From Podarcis raffonei (lineage: Eukaryota; Chordata; Lepidosauria; Squamata; Lacertidae): 64,000 nt of DNA. The notes under the pieces are model-generated. The model was not told the DNA's origin. It was given only the letters and a program-made list of their open reading frames with translations, and made no database searches. Positions 49,301-59,130 of the stretch are shown piece after piece; position 1 is the first letter of the stretch; the number at the start of each line of letters is the position of its first letter. Made by a program: the position numbers and the translations under genes. Location: NCBI RefSeq assembly GCF_027172205.1, contig NC_070604.1, positions 74,437,023 to 74,501,022 on the forward strand. Direction: 5' to 3'.

Positions 49301-51331
49301 GAATATAACAAAGGCAAGAAGAAGAAAAACTAACTAAGACGACTAAAACATTACATACGTTTTTGAAGAGGTTGGTATGCAAATCCCGCAATGATGCATA
49401 TTATTAGAATTCCACTGTATACACGTAGACTACGTCTCCATCCAAGTGTCTGAATTAAGTACTCGTGAAGTTTATTCTGCACAAAAGTTCCTGCGCACCC
49501 TCCTGCCATCACTATTCCAGTCGCAAATGAGCGCTTTTTAGTAAAGTAAAGGCTGACCATTATCAGGCCTACAAAAAACAAATGGCAAAAGTTACTAAGG
49601 TTTTCCTGCCCTATCAAAGTCTGTGCAAAACAAGTTTTGGTAAAACAGTGTCATGCATGACTGAAAGTACAAGTGCAGCTACAATTTTGTCAGTACTACC
49701 ATGTCTGCAGGGGGAGCCACCTAGTGGATGCGATGTGTCGTGCCTTTTCTTTTAGTTAAGAAATATCAGTGTGGAACAGTGGTTAAACAAGAGGCCATCA
49801 ACTCTCTGGGGCCCATGAGCATATTTAGAAACTTGAAGAAATGCCATAGGAGGCCATTCCCCATATCCACACAACACCTACACCCCATATGACAGTGTGG
49901 TGCAGTGGGTAGATGAAGTGTCACAACTCACAAGCATTTTGGGTCTATGGGCACCTTCAGAAACCTGAAGAACTGTCATGGAGGACACCCCCACCCACTG
50001 CAAACCCCTCACACTCTTCACACCTCAACCCCATAACACTCCACCCTGCTGTGACTTCCACATCACAGTGCCCAACACTGAAATTTTACCTCACAACACA
50101 CTGTCCTAAGCTGAAACACACACCCTCTACACACAGGACATTGCACACCTGAACAGATATATATGCTTCAAATAAATAAATGGTAGTCTATACTAGGTAC
50201 AGTATGTGCTATTTTGAAGTACCCAGCCTGTCAAAATGACCAGATAAATTTAGTGGTTATAATGAAAAATATGAGGCCTGTATTATGGAGTGACTTTTTT
50301 CTTCACGGACACACAGCAAACTTTTCAGAACAAAGAATGCAACTGGCTATTTTATTGTGATTCAGGTTGCTTGACTGATTTTTTTTTTTAAGTGTTACCT
50401 GGAGTGGTGCCCAGGCTTGATCCCACGCCAACAATGATTCCTTGAGTGAAAAATAGTAAACGCAAATCATAGGTATAGGAAGAACACATTAGACCAATCA
50501 TGACAACCATTGCTCCAATTATTGCCACTTTGATGGCTCCATATTTCACCAGAAGTTTTCCAGATACAGGACCAAATATCATAATGAAAGCATAGCTGAT
50601 GGATCCGATCCAGGCTAAAAAAGGACAAACAGCTGTAATTAAATGAAGGGAAATGCACACATGCCACGTACGATATAGTAAAACTGATTGCCATACGCTT
50701 CACAGGTATGAAATACTATAACCCTTGAGGTCTATGAAAATGCGGCAACATATACAAGCCACATTGTTTTGTTATTTCAACACATCAACAAGATGCAACA
50801 GGTAATATTAACTCCCTCTTTATGTTTTGTATTAACCCTTAAGGTTGTAGTCAATGTAGCACTAAGGTGAATGTTCTGTCAGCAGAAAGATTTCTCCTTG
50901 CGCAAGATAACACCCCCTCCCGAACACCCACTAGAGTAGACCTTTTGAAATCCACAGTTGGTTAATGTTTGCTTATTTCAGTGGGTCTACTCTGTGTAAA
51001 ACTTAGTTGAACACTACCCATTATATCATACTTAATCCAACCGTATATAACATGTGACGATGACCTACCTATCTGTGAGTTGCTTGCCTTGAAGGTTGTA
51101 AGAAGGGGCATCATATAAACGCCAAAAGCACTGTGGAAGCCACTGATAAACAAGGAATGGATGGCTGCTGCCAACACCACAACCCAGCCCCAGCCCCCAT
51201 CAGGAGGGGGGTGTACAAAAGAAGCATCTGCATTGATCTCAGCCAGAGTTCTCTGTCGCCTCAAGCCATGTCTAACAAACAGTACCACAGACTGAAATCT
51301 CTGCAATATGCTCATGATGGAAAACAGAGAC
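41345..51331 (-). CDS. SLC16 (monocarboxylate transporter) family protein with a long repeat tail
   Basis: Eight coding exons on the - strand (51,315-51,069; 50,614-50,399; 49,568-49,359; 47,659-47,505; 45,384-45,222; 43,977-43,774; 43,521-43,376; 42,526-41,345) join without a frame break into 840 residues. The core (about 1-447) has the MCT signature PDGGWGWVVVLAA before helix 1, about twelve hydrophobic segments, LLFGKLCDIERID between the halves and FIPWLQRE at its end. Spacing and motifs look closest to the SLC16A2/SLC16A10 (MCT8/MCT10) branch, so aromatic amino acids or thyroid hormone are possible substrates, but this is inference. Residues 448-840 form an acidic tail with 44-residue repeats, unlike any SLC16 tail I know. 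No human SLC16 gene sits at this spot. The exact orthologue is not named for that reason. Confidence 0.9.
41500..42290 (-). repeat. Coding minisatellite, 132-bp unit
   Basis: Four clean units in frame (41,929 to 41,400) and diverged units on either side. The inverted pseudogene copy at 53.7-54.3 kb has fewer units, so the array has changed length. Confidence 0.85.
43376..43521 (-). CDS. SLC16-like coding exon 7 (helix 12)
   Basis: Codes AMYDLLGNYNIGFVVTGICN and ILAFIPWLQRETTQ, then SSKNYLNAS. The donor gtatgt at 43,375 gives phase 0, as the next exon needs. Confidence 0.85.
43774..43977 (-). CDS. SLC16-like coding exon 6 (helices 9-11)
   Basis: Codes VVYFIIPHCTNFPSLIAACS, GFVDAGNYVLLPVLTFDLMG and ASSCFGAPFAG. 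Acceptor tttccag, donor gtaaat. Confidence 0.92.
44077..44300 (+). repeat. CR1 3' end in SLC16-like intron
   Basis: Ends 'gaggttggactagaatatct' then atgattcgatg, the CR1 tail. The intron (43,978-45,221) shows no other clear feature. Confidence 0.6.
45222..45384 (-). CDS. SLC16-like coding exon 5 (helices 8-9), GC donor
   Basis: Codes IKLAGDLGIPLEKASYIMVA and SSLLFGKLCDIERIDRLYL. The donor that keeps the frame is GC (gttg then gcaagt); it is the second GC-AG intron in the window. Confidence 0.88.
46038..46534 (+). mobile_element. Solo LTR of an endogenous retrovirus-like element (fossil)
   Basis: About 497 bp starting tgtgaggg and ending ctgaca, with an aataaa signal near 46,451 and a (GT)n run inside. 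Flanking repeats cctag/cctgg (46,033-46,037 and 46,535-46,539) fit a 5-bp target duplication. No internal coding region remains. It lies in an intron of the SLC16-like gene. Confidence 0.65.
46344..46390. repeat. (GT)n microsatellite
   Basis: About 23 uninterrupted GT units inside the solo LTR. Confidence 0.95.
47046..47297 (+). mobile_element. Tigger-like MITE (acctcggaagttgaa type)
   Basis: Starts cagctgtacctcggaagttg, ends accgaagtacaacctg, TA on both sides. A different subfamily from the cctcgggttaag copies. Confidence 0.75.
47505..47659 (-). CDS. SLC16-like coding exon 4 (central loop and helix 7)
   Basis: Two bases plus 51 codons. Codes LSLWKDRIFEVWVCSLGLAK and FIPFVHM. Donor gtaaga. 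Confidence 0.9.
49115..49245. mobile_element. Palindromic MITE (actacaactcccat family)
   Basis: Near-perfect arms: 'tttggctctccagctggact' on the left and 'gttgtagtccagcaacatct' on the right, meeting in 'cccatcagccccagccagca'. Confidence 0.65.
49359..49568 (-). CDS. SLC16-like coding exon 3 (helices 4-6)
   Basis: Codes LIMVSLYFTKKRSFATGIVM and GWRRSLRVYSGILIICIIAG; equivalent to YFKKRLGLVNGIV in MCT8. Donor gtatgt. Confidence 0.9.
49620..50398. other. SLC16-like intron, C/A-rich stretch
   Basis: 49,850-50,150 is rich in short cacac/ccc words and has no coding support in either strand despite an open frame; the rest looks unique. Confidence 0.5.
50399..50614 (-). CDS. SLC16-like coding exon 2 (helices 2-4)
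   Basis: Starts AWIGSISYAF, ends SSLGTTPG; equivalent to the AWVGSLSMG region of MCT8. Acceptor ttttttag, donor gtaaca. Confidence 0.9.
51069..51331 (-). CDS. SLC16-like coding exon 1 (MCT signature)
   Basis: Acceptor after a C-rich tract; ATG at 51,315-51,313, chosen because it follows the acceptor and leads directly to the signature. Codes a basic N-terminus (RHGLRRQRT), PDGGWGWVVVLAA and helix 1. Donor gtaggt. Confidence 0.9.
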
Positions 51332-52029
51332 CTGTAATTTGGGGGGGGGGGAGTAAATGGATGTCTGTTAGCCTGCAAAACATGAAAAGGGTTCTTAATA
51401 TATATATATATAATCTAAAAATCTCATTATTGATGCACAAAGACCTGCTTTGCAAACAAAGTTGAACTGGTTGTAATCCACAGAAGAACTCACTTATTGA
51501 TGATTAATTTTATAAAAACCTGCAAGTAACTGTTGATCATGTTGATTTTTTAAAAAATACAGAGCATTAAGGGAATCTTTAAGTACACACTTCTAATTTG
51601 CTGCAAGATCCATCTTTCCACTTAATTTGGTGCATGCACTGTTTTTTAACATGATAAAACCCACCTCTGGGGCTTTTTGGGTTGTGGGGAGGTAAACAAT
51701 GAGGTGGGGCTTTTATTGAGCCTATAAGTATTATTCCCTGTTTAATTTCTGTATTGCCTTTTCCTCTTATAAGCATAATAATAATAATAATAATAATCCC
51801 TCAACTGTTTAAATATGAGGAAAGTTAAGGCTTTATGTTCACCATACCGTTCCCAATTAACACTGCTAGACTATAACTCCAGTCATCCCAGGCCATTTGG
51901 CCATGCTGGTGCGGGCTACAATCCAGTAATGTCTGGAGGGCCACAGGTTACACATTCGATTCCTCAAATTGTTCTTGCCGCTATCAACCACGGATGTTCC
52001 TGTTTATACTCTTCTGACCAATACCTTCT

Positions 52030-52340
52030 ATGGACGGAGCTAAACGGGAGCGGACACCGCACCGCGATTTCGCGAAAGGTGGGAGAAAGTTAGTTGATCT
52101 CTCATCCAACATTCGTCCCTTTCCTTTCTACTTCACTGTTAGCATCCCAGCAGCCGAAGGGAGCCTAGGCCCCGCCTCCATTCCAAAGCGGGGGCGGGGA
52201 CAATGGGCATGTGGCCGAACACACACACACACACGGGGCGGGGCTGCTTTCTAGGTTGCCAGAGACAGAAGGACGAGAAGCACAGTTCCACTCCAAGCTT
52301 CCAACACTCGAGGCTTTTGTCAACCGCGTTCAAGTTTTAT
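52030..52340 (-). promoter_or_regulatory. GC-box promoter region of the SLC16-like gene
   Basis: CpG-rich, with GC boxes ccccgcctcc, gggggcggggac and ggggcggggc at 52,170-52,245, about 0.8 kb upstream of the first coding exon. No TATA box is evident. The 5' UTR exon probably starts here; the site is inferred. Confidence 0.55.
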
Positions 52341-52481
52341 TGCCATCAAGTGGCACCTAAATCTTCCGAAATAAGAAGGCAAGTGCGTCGTCAAGGGAAG
52401 CATATAAAGTGCGCCTTCCTTCAATGCAGCGCTACTTCTTGTGGGAATGTTTTGAGACCACTTAACTGGTATTATGGTATT

Positions 52482-52779
52482 AACTAGTATTATATGGGAC
52501 GTGGGTGGCGCTGTGGGTTAAACCACAGAGCCTAGGACTTGCCGATCAGAAGGTCGGTGGTTTGAATCCCCGTGATGAGGTGAACTCCCATTGCTCTGTC
52601 CCTGCTCCTGCCAACCTAGCAGTTCGATAAATAGGTACCGCTCTGGCGGGAAGGTAAACGGCGTTTCCGTGTGCTGCTCTGGTTCGCCAGAAACGGCTTA
52701 GTCATGAGCGCCGCAACCCCAGAGTTGGTCATGACTGGACTTAATGGTCAGGGGTCTCTTTACCTTTAACTGGTATTAT
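52482..52779 (+). repeat. tRNA-derived SINE (ggcgctgtgggttaaacc family) with target duplication
   Basis: Head 'gtgggtggcgctgtgggtta', B box 'ggtttgaatcccc', tail 'ggggtctctttaccttta'. Repeats aactagtattat and aactggtattat flank it. It sits just before the pseudogene of arm B. Confidence 0.85.
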
Positions 52780-52804
52780 TACGCTTGGCGCAACTTGAGC
52801 GTTT

Positions 52805-53066
52805 TATAAGGTTCCGGTTTGTCTTTCTTTTTTTCTTTCTTTCTGCAATAACTGCAGCAATGGTTGTCATGTTTTGTCTAATGGGTTCTTCCTATTCCTA
52901 TGATTTGCGTTTACTACTATTAAATTATGGCAGCAACACCCGAAGGAGCACAAATCCCCTGTCCAGCCTTGAATATACATACAGCACTCGTTACTTTCTG
53001 CCAGGACTGTGTTGAAGTTCCAGCAGAAAGAAAGAAAAAACGAAAGACAAACCAGAACCTTATAAA
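52805..53066. repeat. Inverted repeat (hairpin) inside the pseudogene
   Basis: 'aaggttccggtttgtctttc' with a ttctttctttctgc end at 52,808-52,845 is matched in reverse by 'gcagaaagaaag' through 'acaaaccagaaccttataaa' at 53,021-53,065. The arms of about 40 bp lie about 175 bp apart. Confidence 0.8.
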
Positions 53067-55013
53067 AGGAGGGTGCGCAGGAACTTTTGTGCAGAATAAA
53101 CTTCACGAGTACTTAATTCAAACACTTGGATGGAGACGTAGTCTACGTGTATACAGTCGAATTCTCACTTTCCCTCCCTAATAGCAGCTTGCTCTGTTTT
53201 GGGATTTGTTGATGCAGGAAACTATGTTCTCTTACCTGTCCTTACATTTGATTTGATGGGACCCGAGAAAATGCCAGTTGCATGGGGATTTCTTATGGTT
53301 GTCAATGCAAGCAGTTGTTTTGGTGCACCCTTTGCAGGTAAATCAACCAATGCAAATCTGTTATTTTATTAGGCAGTTAGTTCCTACCACTTCCACTCCC
53401 CACCTTACAGTTATTTAGCAGTCTCTTTACTATGCTGCCTGTGTTTGGGATGTGGCCCCGGAAAATAGGAAGAATTTTTAAAATCTCTTTTGGTTTGTCA
53501 TTATAATGCAAGGTTTTACAGGAACAGCTGAAATAAAGTTATTCTTTGAGAAATTAAGTCTGGAAAATTAATCTGCATATTTTTATTGCAGGTGCAATGT
53601 ATGACTTGCTCGGCAACAACAATATTGGTTTTCTAGTAACTGGAATTTGCAATATTGCTGCAGCTAGCATCCTTGCTTTCATTCCATGGCTGCAAAGAGA
53701 AACAACACAGAAACATAATTTAAAAGTGAAAGTGGATTGATAAAACATCCAGAATACATTTCCTACAAAAAAGAAGATGTGTTGGCTTTTCTAAACACAT
53801 ATGAGGCTCATGAGGAAGAGAAATTTGTAAGTGAAATTGATCTGAGGCCAAAAAAAGAACTAACCATGTCAGATGCAGAAACTTTTGAATCTACAAGTCA
53901 GAACGCATTCCCCATAAAAGAGAAGATGTAGTGGCTTTCATCAATGAATATGATGGTGAAGAAGAAGAAGAGAAACTTGATACCACAAAAGAGCTGAAGC
54001 TGAAGCTGACGTGGGTGTCGCCCATATCAGATGCAGAAATATCAGGAGAGCACAAAGTGGCTTCTGCAGATGACCATTATGATGATGAACATGTGCATTT
54101 TGGTAGTTTAACTAACTTGAGGCCAGTGCAGGTGCTAACCATATCAGATGCAGAAACTCCAGAATCTACAAAACCAGCCGAGCGCAGAGCGGCTTTCGCT
54201 GATGACCAACCTGAAGACAAAGGAGAGCACCCTGAGGGCAGAGCTGATGGGTGGCCAGTGCAGCTGGTACATTATACAGTCATACCTCAGGTTAAATATG
54301 CTTCGAGTTGAGCATGTTCGAATTGCTCCGTTACTTCCGGGTTTCGCCGTTTGCGCATGCGCAGACGCTCAAAATGACGTCACGCGCATGCGCAGGACGG
54401 TGAAAAGTGACACGTGCGTGCGCAGACGTGCCATCGCTAGTTACGTTTACCTCTAGATGTGAATGGGGCTCTGGAACGGATCTCATTCGTATCTAGAGGT
54501 ACCACTGTATGTCTGAGTAGTATTTATTATATTCATTATATGTCTGAGTAGTATTCACAAAATACTATTTACTAAAAGCACTTCTCTTAGCTGTATATTA
54601 TTTTTGTAACTTAGATGTAGAAACAATTAGTAATTGACTAGATTTCTAGTGTGGTTGAAAAGTTTTTGACAATTGCTTTTTAAAAATAAAATAAAGCTCC
54701 TCAATTCTTTTTCTTTAGCTGGATTGGCTTGAAACTATGTTTTTATTTCTGCATATATACAACCTGAGCATAACCTTGCAGCATGAACCCCCAGAAGATC
54801 TTGCTTCTCTATTAGTTGCAGCTTTGGATCAAGCAGAGAGCAAGTCTGCGTCTCCTGCTTCCAGCTTCTTCACACATAACTCTTCTGGCTACTGTTCTCA
54901 TATCTAGTAGCTAGGTGAGTGGGTATGGAGGAAAGGCCCACCCACTAGCGTGGAGGGCACCATTATTTACTTGTAGTTCCTGCAACCTAGTTCATTGTTT
55001 TGGGATGTTGCTG
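52845..55013 (+). pseudogene. Inverted, scrambled SLC16-like pseudogene (arm B, inner part)
   Basis: Pieces of the transporter gene appear on the + strand in gene order: exon 2 piece (52,845-52,922), exon 3 piece (53,066-53,165), end of exon 6 with its intron and exon 7 (53,168-53,710), part of the tail exon (53,711-54,270) and the 3' UTR (54,526-55,013). The intron 53,338-53,590 is kept, so this is not a retrocopy. Large internal pieces are lost at each joint. The exon 7/tail joint runs into a stop, and the tail is frameshifted near 53,900. Only one normal tail unit plus a fused unit remain. A MITE lies at 54,277-54,507. By eye divergence from arm A is about 6% in the tail. Confidence 0.9.
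54277..54507 (+). mobile_element. Tigger-like MITE in arm B only
   Basis: Ends cagtcatacctcaggtta and ctagaggtaccactg, TA on both sides. Interior CpG-rich with gcgcatgcgcag words. No counterpart is present in arm A. Confidence 0.8.
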
Positions 55014-56279
55014 GGGACACTTAGTGGCCAAATAAACATGGCTGGCCAGCTCAGCAACCTCCTTTATTAGATTTTAGCCCTCACTGGATACAGGGCCCTA
55101 AGAATGGGAAGGGACTCGGGGCGTTATCCAGACTGACCCCCCCCAACATGAAAAGATTTTTGTGTTGCAGATTCCATTATTTTCCTAAGATGGCATAGTG
55201 TTTCACTAGTTTTATTACCAATGCAGTGACAGAGTAGCATGAAGATGAGTCTGACTGAAGAATCCAAACACTCGCCAGGTGGAGGCAGGGCATGACACAG
55301 CAGCAGAGCCACACTGCTACACCTGCAACCCCATCGCTCATGCTGGCCAGGGCACGCTTGTGGGTTGCGCTAGCCTGGAGATGGTGTGGCAATCCGGCCC
55401 AATGTAATCAAGTGATGGCACTGGGGCTGCTTCAGGAGCCAGTGGAACCTGGGCAGGCACAGTCCCCCTCCCCCATGTGAAACTCCATTGGGGGACTCTG
55501 AGTGGGTTGCTGCTGACAAGAGAGCCTGCTGGCAGCAGTTCTACCTGCACTTTGGGCAGGTGGAATGGTGAACTCTGTGCCTTGGGAGATGTTCTGGGCT
55601 GGGCAAAGATTCACCTCCAGCCTGGCAGAGGGTCTTTGCCTTGTTGATGGCTCCCTGAATGGATCTTGACCCTGTCTTTCTTTCTTGGCTATTCAGGTTG
55701 GCTTGGACTCAGGAAGACTGGTTTGTTCTGTGAAAGTGTGGAGGAGAAGACTGTTATTATGATGGTTATTTTACTAATAGGCTGTCGCTCAGGATGCCTT
55801 TCTCCGTGTTTTTATTATGAGATTATCATTAATGTTTCCAATGTGTTTTTAATGTCCTACACTGCCCTGAGATCTTTTGATAAAGGGCAGTATATAACAA
55901 AAAACAACAATTTTACTATGCCTGGCATCTAGAAATTAGAAAAGGGGTCCAGGCATCCCACAAAGGTATCATAATACCTGCATGAGTGAAATCGCGCTCT
56001 TGCCACAGGGATTCCCCCTCCTTTCTCCCACACTTCTAATTGCAATCCAAGTTTATAGCTCGGGCCCCAATAAAAGAAGAAAGCGAGCAGATGAGGATGG
56101 CGAATGCTTCCAACGAAGGACTTGACAATCCCGTGCAAGGCAGTAGCTGAACTTGATGGTGTCGTACTGGAAGCTAAGAAAGTGCAGAAGCAGAAGACAA
56201 AAGTCCCAGCAGAGAAATGGAGGCGACCCTGCAGAATGTAGATATGCATGCACTTCTATGTAGCTGAGCTGGGCTTCCA

Positions 56280-56920
56280 GTTATGAAACCACGGGAAGCG
56301 CGCGAAATCCTGCAGGGAGCTGGCCTTACGCGCGCCCCCCTCTCGCCTCCCATCCCGCCACGATCCTCCCGCGGGGACGTCGAGGGATGCGTGGGGTCTG
56401 CCCCCTCAGCGGGTCTCGGCCGGGACGGGGCGGTGGCAACGCTTCCTTCTCCAGTGCTGCTTGCCGATCCCGGAGCCACGTGGTGGGGCCTAGGGACGCT
56501 GCTTGGGAGGCTTGAGAGGCTGAGCCTACGAGGGGGAAGAACCTGCCGGTTGTGCACGTCCGGGATCTGCTGTTTTCTCTGCAATCCCCTCCGCGCCCCT
56601 CGGAGAAGCTTCCCACCAGGGCTGTCTTGGCGAGGCGAGGAGCACAGCAGCTCTCTTCCGACGGGGGGTAATAAAGCGGGGTTCCCCGCGCTACCGCCCC
56701 TCTCCGCCCCTTTGGCGAGCCGAGGCTTCAGCCCTTCCTGTTTACGGTTGCTGTAGCTACGACGGCAGCCCTCGACGCCTTGCTGTCGCTCCTCGAAGGA
56801 TTAGGTCTTTTCCTTCAAGCCTCGGGAGGCTTCCTATGCAGACACAGCAGCGACTGAGAGTGGAGAAGACGCGTCTGGATGAGCGCCGGTGGTGGACTCT
56901 TTCCTCTGTCACAAACCCAG
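56280..56920 (+). promoter_or_regulatory. CpG island, likely promoter of the TCP10-like gene
   Basis: Dense CpG and GC-rich on both strands, the strongest such stretch in the window; open frames on both strands here are due to composition. It lies 1.8-2.4 kb upstream of the first supported coding exon. The transcription start and the 5' UTR exon edges are not resolved. Confidence 0.65.
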
Positions 56921-56964
56921 CCCACCTTCCCGCAGAGTTGCTCAAGGTGGTGTTCTTGCTTCTT

Positions 56965-57110
56965 CATTTTATCCTCACAACAACCCTGTGAGGTAGGTTC
57001 GGCTGTGAGACAGTGAGTGGACCAAGCGTACCCAGGGAGCTTCGTGGCTGAGTGGGGACTGGACCCTGGGATGTCCTGGCCCTAGTCTAGAACCACACTG
57101 GCTCCATGGC
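56965..57110 (-). repeat. Sauria-type SINE fragment, inverted
   Basis: 'tttatcctcacaacaaccct' then gtgaggtaggttcggctgtg and 'gcttcgtggctgagtgggga', the reverse of the SINE body. Confidence 0.65.
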
Positions 57111-58701
57111 ACATTTTGCGTGGGATACATAGCACACAATTTGGAAGAGCCTCGTGGCGTTTTAATGCTATTACAGCATTTCTGATGGCTGCGTGACTGA
57201 AGTGTATGGTTCAAGTTCTTTGCTATCCCAAGGCTACAATCCTGCTCACAGTTACCTGGGAGCAATTCCCACTAGTCTCAGTCGTTATGTTTCATGCTTG
57301 GACAATGTTTAATGCATGAACCTTGTACCAAATAGTACCTAAGAGCCAGCTTCACTCAGGAGTAAATTTCACGGTGTTCCCATGGAGGTGCATAGGATTG
57401 CATTAAGCAGGTGCCTTTTGCAGTTTCGTAATCTGATTTTCAGTATTTCATCTTAAACCTCTCAAACGTGCAAATGGCTGCTGTTATAACATTGACTATT
57501 CTTGCACTTACTGTATTTTTTAAAGTGTGTCACAAAAAACTATAATAAGAAAAAAGTCTTCAGAAATGACGTTAGTTAAACCTTAAGAAAACTTATGCTG
57601 AATTCCTATATAGTTCTGGACTGAAATTGCTCAGAGCAGCTGTGAAATCTTAGTTTTTGGGTTGTTTTGTTTTGTTTTGTTTACAAAAGATAGGACAAGC
57701 CCCATGCAGGGCTGCTTTTAATGCAGTAGGATATTTTGAAACAGGCCAGAGGATTGGACAAGAGGCCTCATTAGATGGCTTCCAGGTTAATCCATTGCAG
57801 CAAAATCAGAGAGGTTGTTGACCAACTCTAGTCTTTCAAAGCTTATTATGCCATTATCATTGTGTTAGTCTTTAATTGTTAAAGTATTCTCTGTTGTTCT
57901 TCCAAGTGGAGGTTCTTTCAGCCATGGCCAGGGTGATGGTGTGTCCACTTTTGACTTCCATCATTATGTAGTGGCTGGCCAATGACGGAGAGTGTCTGTG
58001 CCCTTGACCAAAACTACCAAGTGTGTAAATGTGAGGAAGGGTTCAATCCATATGAGGCAAGTGTAGCGGCACAGAGCCTGTATAAAGGCCCCTAGCAACA
58101 TGATTAGTTTTTACCAAGGCAGCTACTGAGGGATTCTGTATAAAACCTTTTGTATTTGTGTGGCTAAGCATACAGTATTGGTAGGGGCTAAGAGAGAAAT
58201 ACTGGCATCTGGATACAACTGATATTTGTGGGTTCTCTCTAATCCCTTCTCATCCTCACATTTCCACCCCAAACTCTTCGTCACTAAAACATGCTAAGTT
58301 CTATAGAAAGTTCAATAAAGAGGGACAGGTAGAACAAACTAAGATCTGCCTTAGTGTGAGCCCATCATTCTATCAACAAGAAGACCCCAGTGCTTTTGAG
58401 AAAATGATAATATGGAGAGGGGAGGAAGGAGAGAATTATCTATTTTGCCTTGAGCTCTTTGGAGGAAAGGTGGCATTTAGAATAAATAATAACAGCAACA
58501 GCTTACTTAATGTTTACTACTTAAAACCTGACTACTGCACATTTTTTCCAGGTTTTATTGAAAAAAAGAACTTTACCCTTCAGTGCAAAAAACGCCTATT
58601 CTGTTAAATCAAAATGAAGGACATTAGGATTAGTTTCCACAAACTTTACTCATTTTCAGCTACATTCACAGTTCCATAAGAAGGGTTTCAAAAGGTGGAA
58701 A

Positions 58702-59130
58702 ATGGAATCAGATATTTTCAAGAGGAAAGACTGTTTATCTCAGCAGGTTGTAAAAGATTTGCCAGCCCAAGCATCATGTCATAGCACAACTGATGAAACA
58801 ACGGGATCTTCCTTAAGTCTGGGTTGGGTAAGCAGCACAAACAACCCCTTTCCTGCACAGTTTACATCCTTGAATACGTCCAGCACACTGGAAAGAGACG
58901 TTGGCCTACCTGGTGACCTAGGCCACCTTCAAATCTTTCAGGATGCCAAGCCATTCAGTTACACAGCCAGCTCTATTCTTTTTCCTCACTTATTACCACC
59001 AACTCAGGCAGGAATAGTCCCTGCTGGTAAAAACAGTGAAACCCTGGGAATCCCAAATGCTGCCGCCGCTGCTACTTCTCCTCCTCCTCTGATAACTCAA
59101 GATGCAATATGCTGTCAAAACGGGAAACAG
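58702..59130 (+). CDS. TCP10: TCP10-like first supported coding exon
   Basis: 143 codons from ATG, then donor gtgagg. Ser/Thr/Pro-rich with an alanine run (GIPNAAAAATSPPP). Confidence 0.65.

Noticed and set aside
56174-56756. Long open frames on both strands
   Set aside because: They lie in a CpG island where stop codons are rare; no conserved motif in any frame.
58356-58607. 83-codon open frame before the TCP10-like exon
   Set aside because: No splice or homology support, and it ends in a stop before the supported exon.
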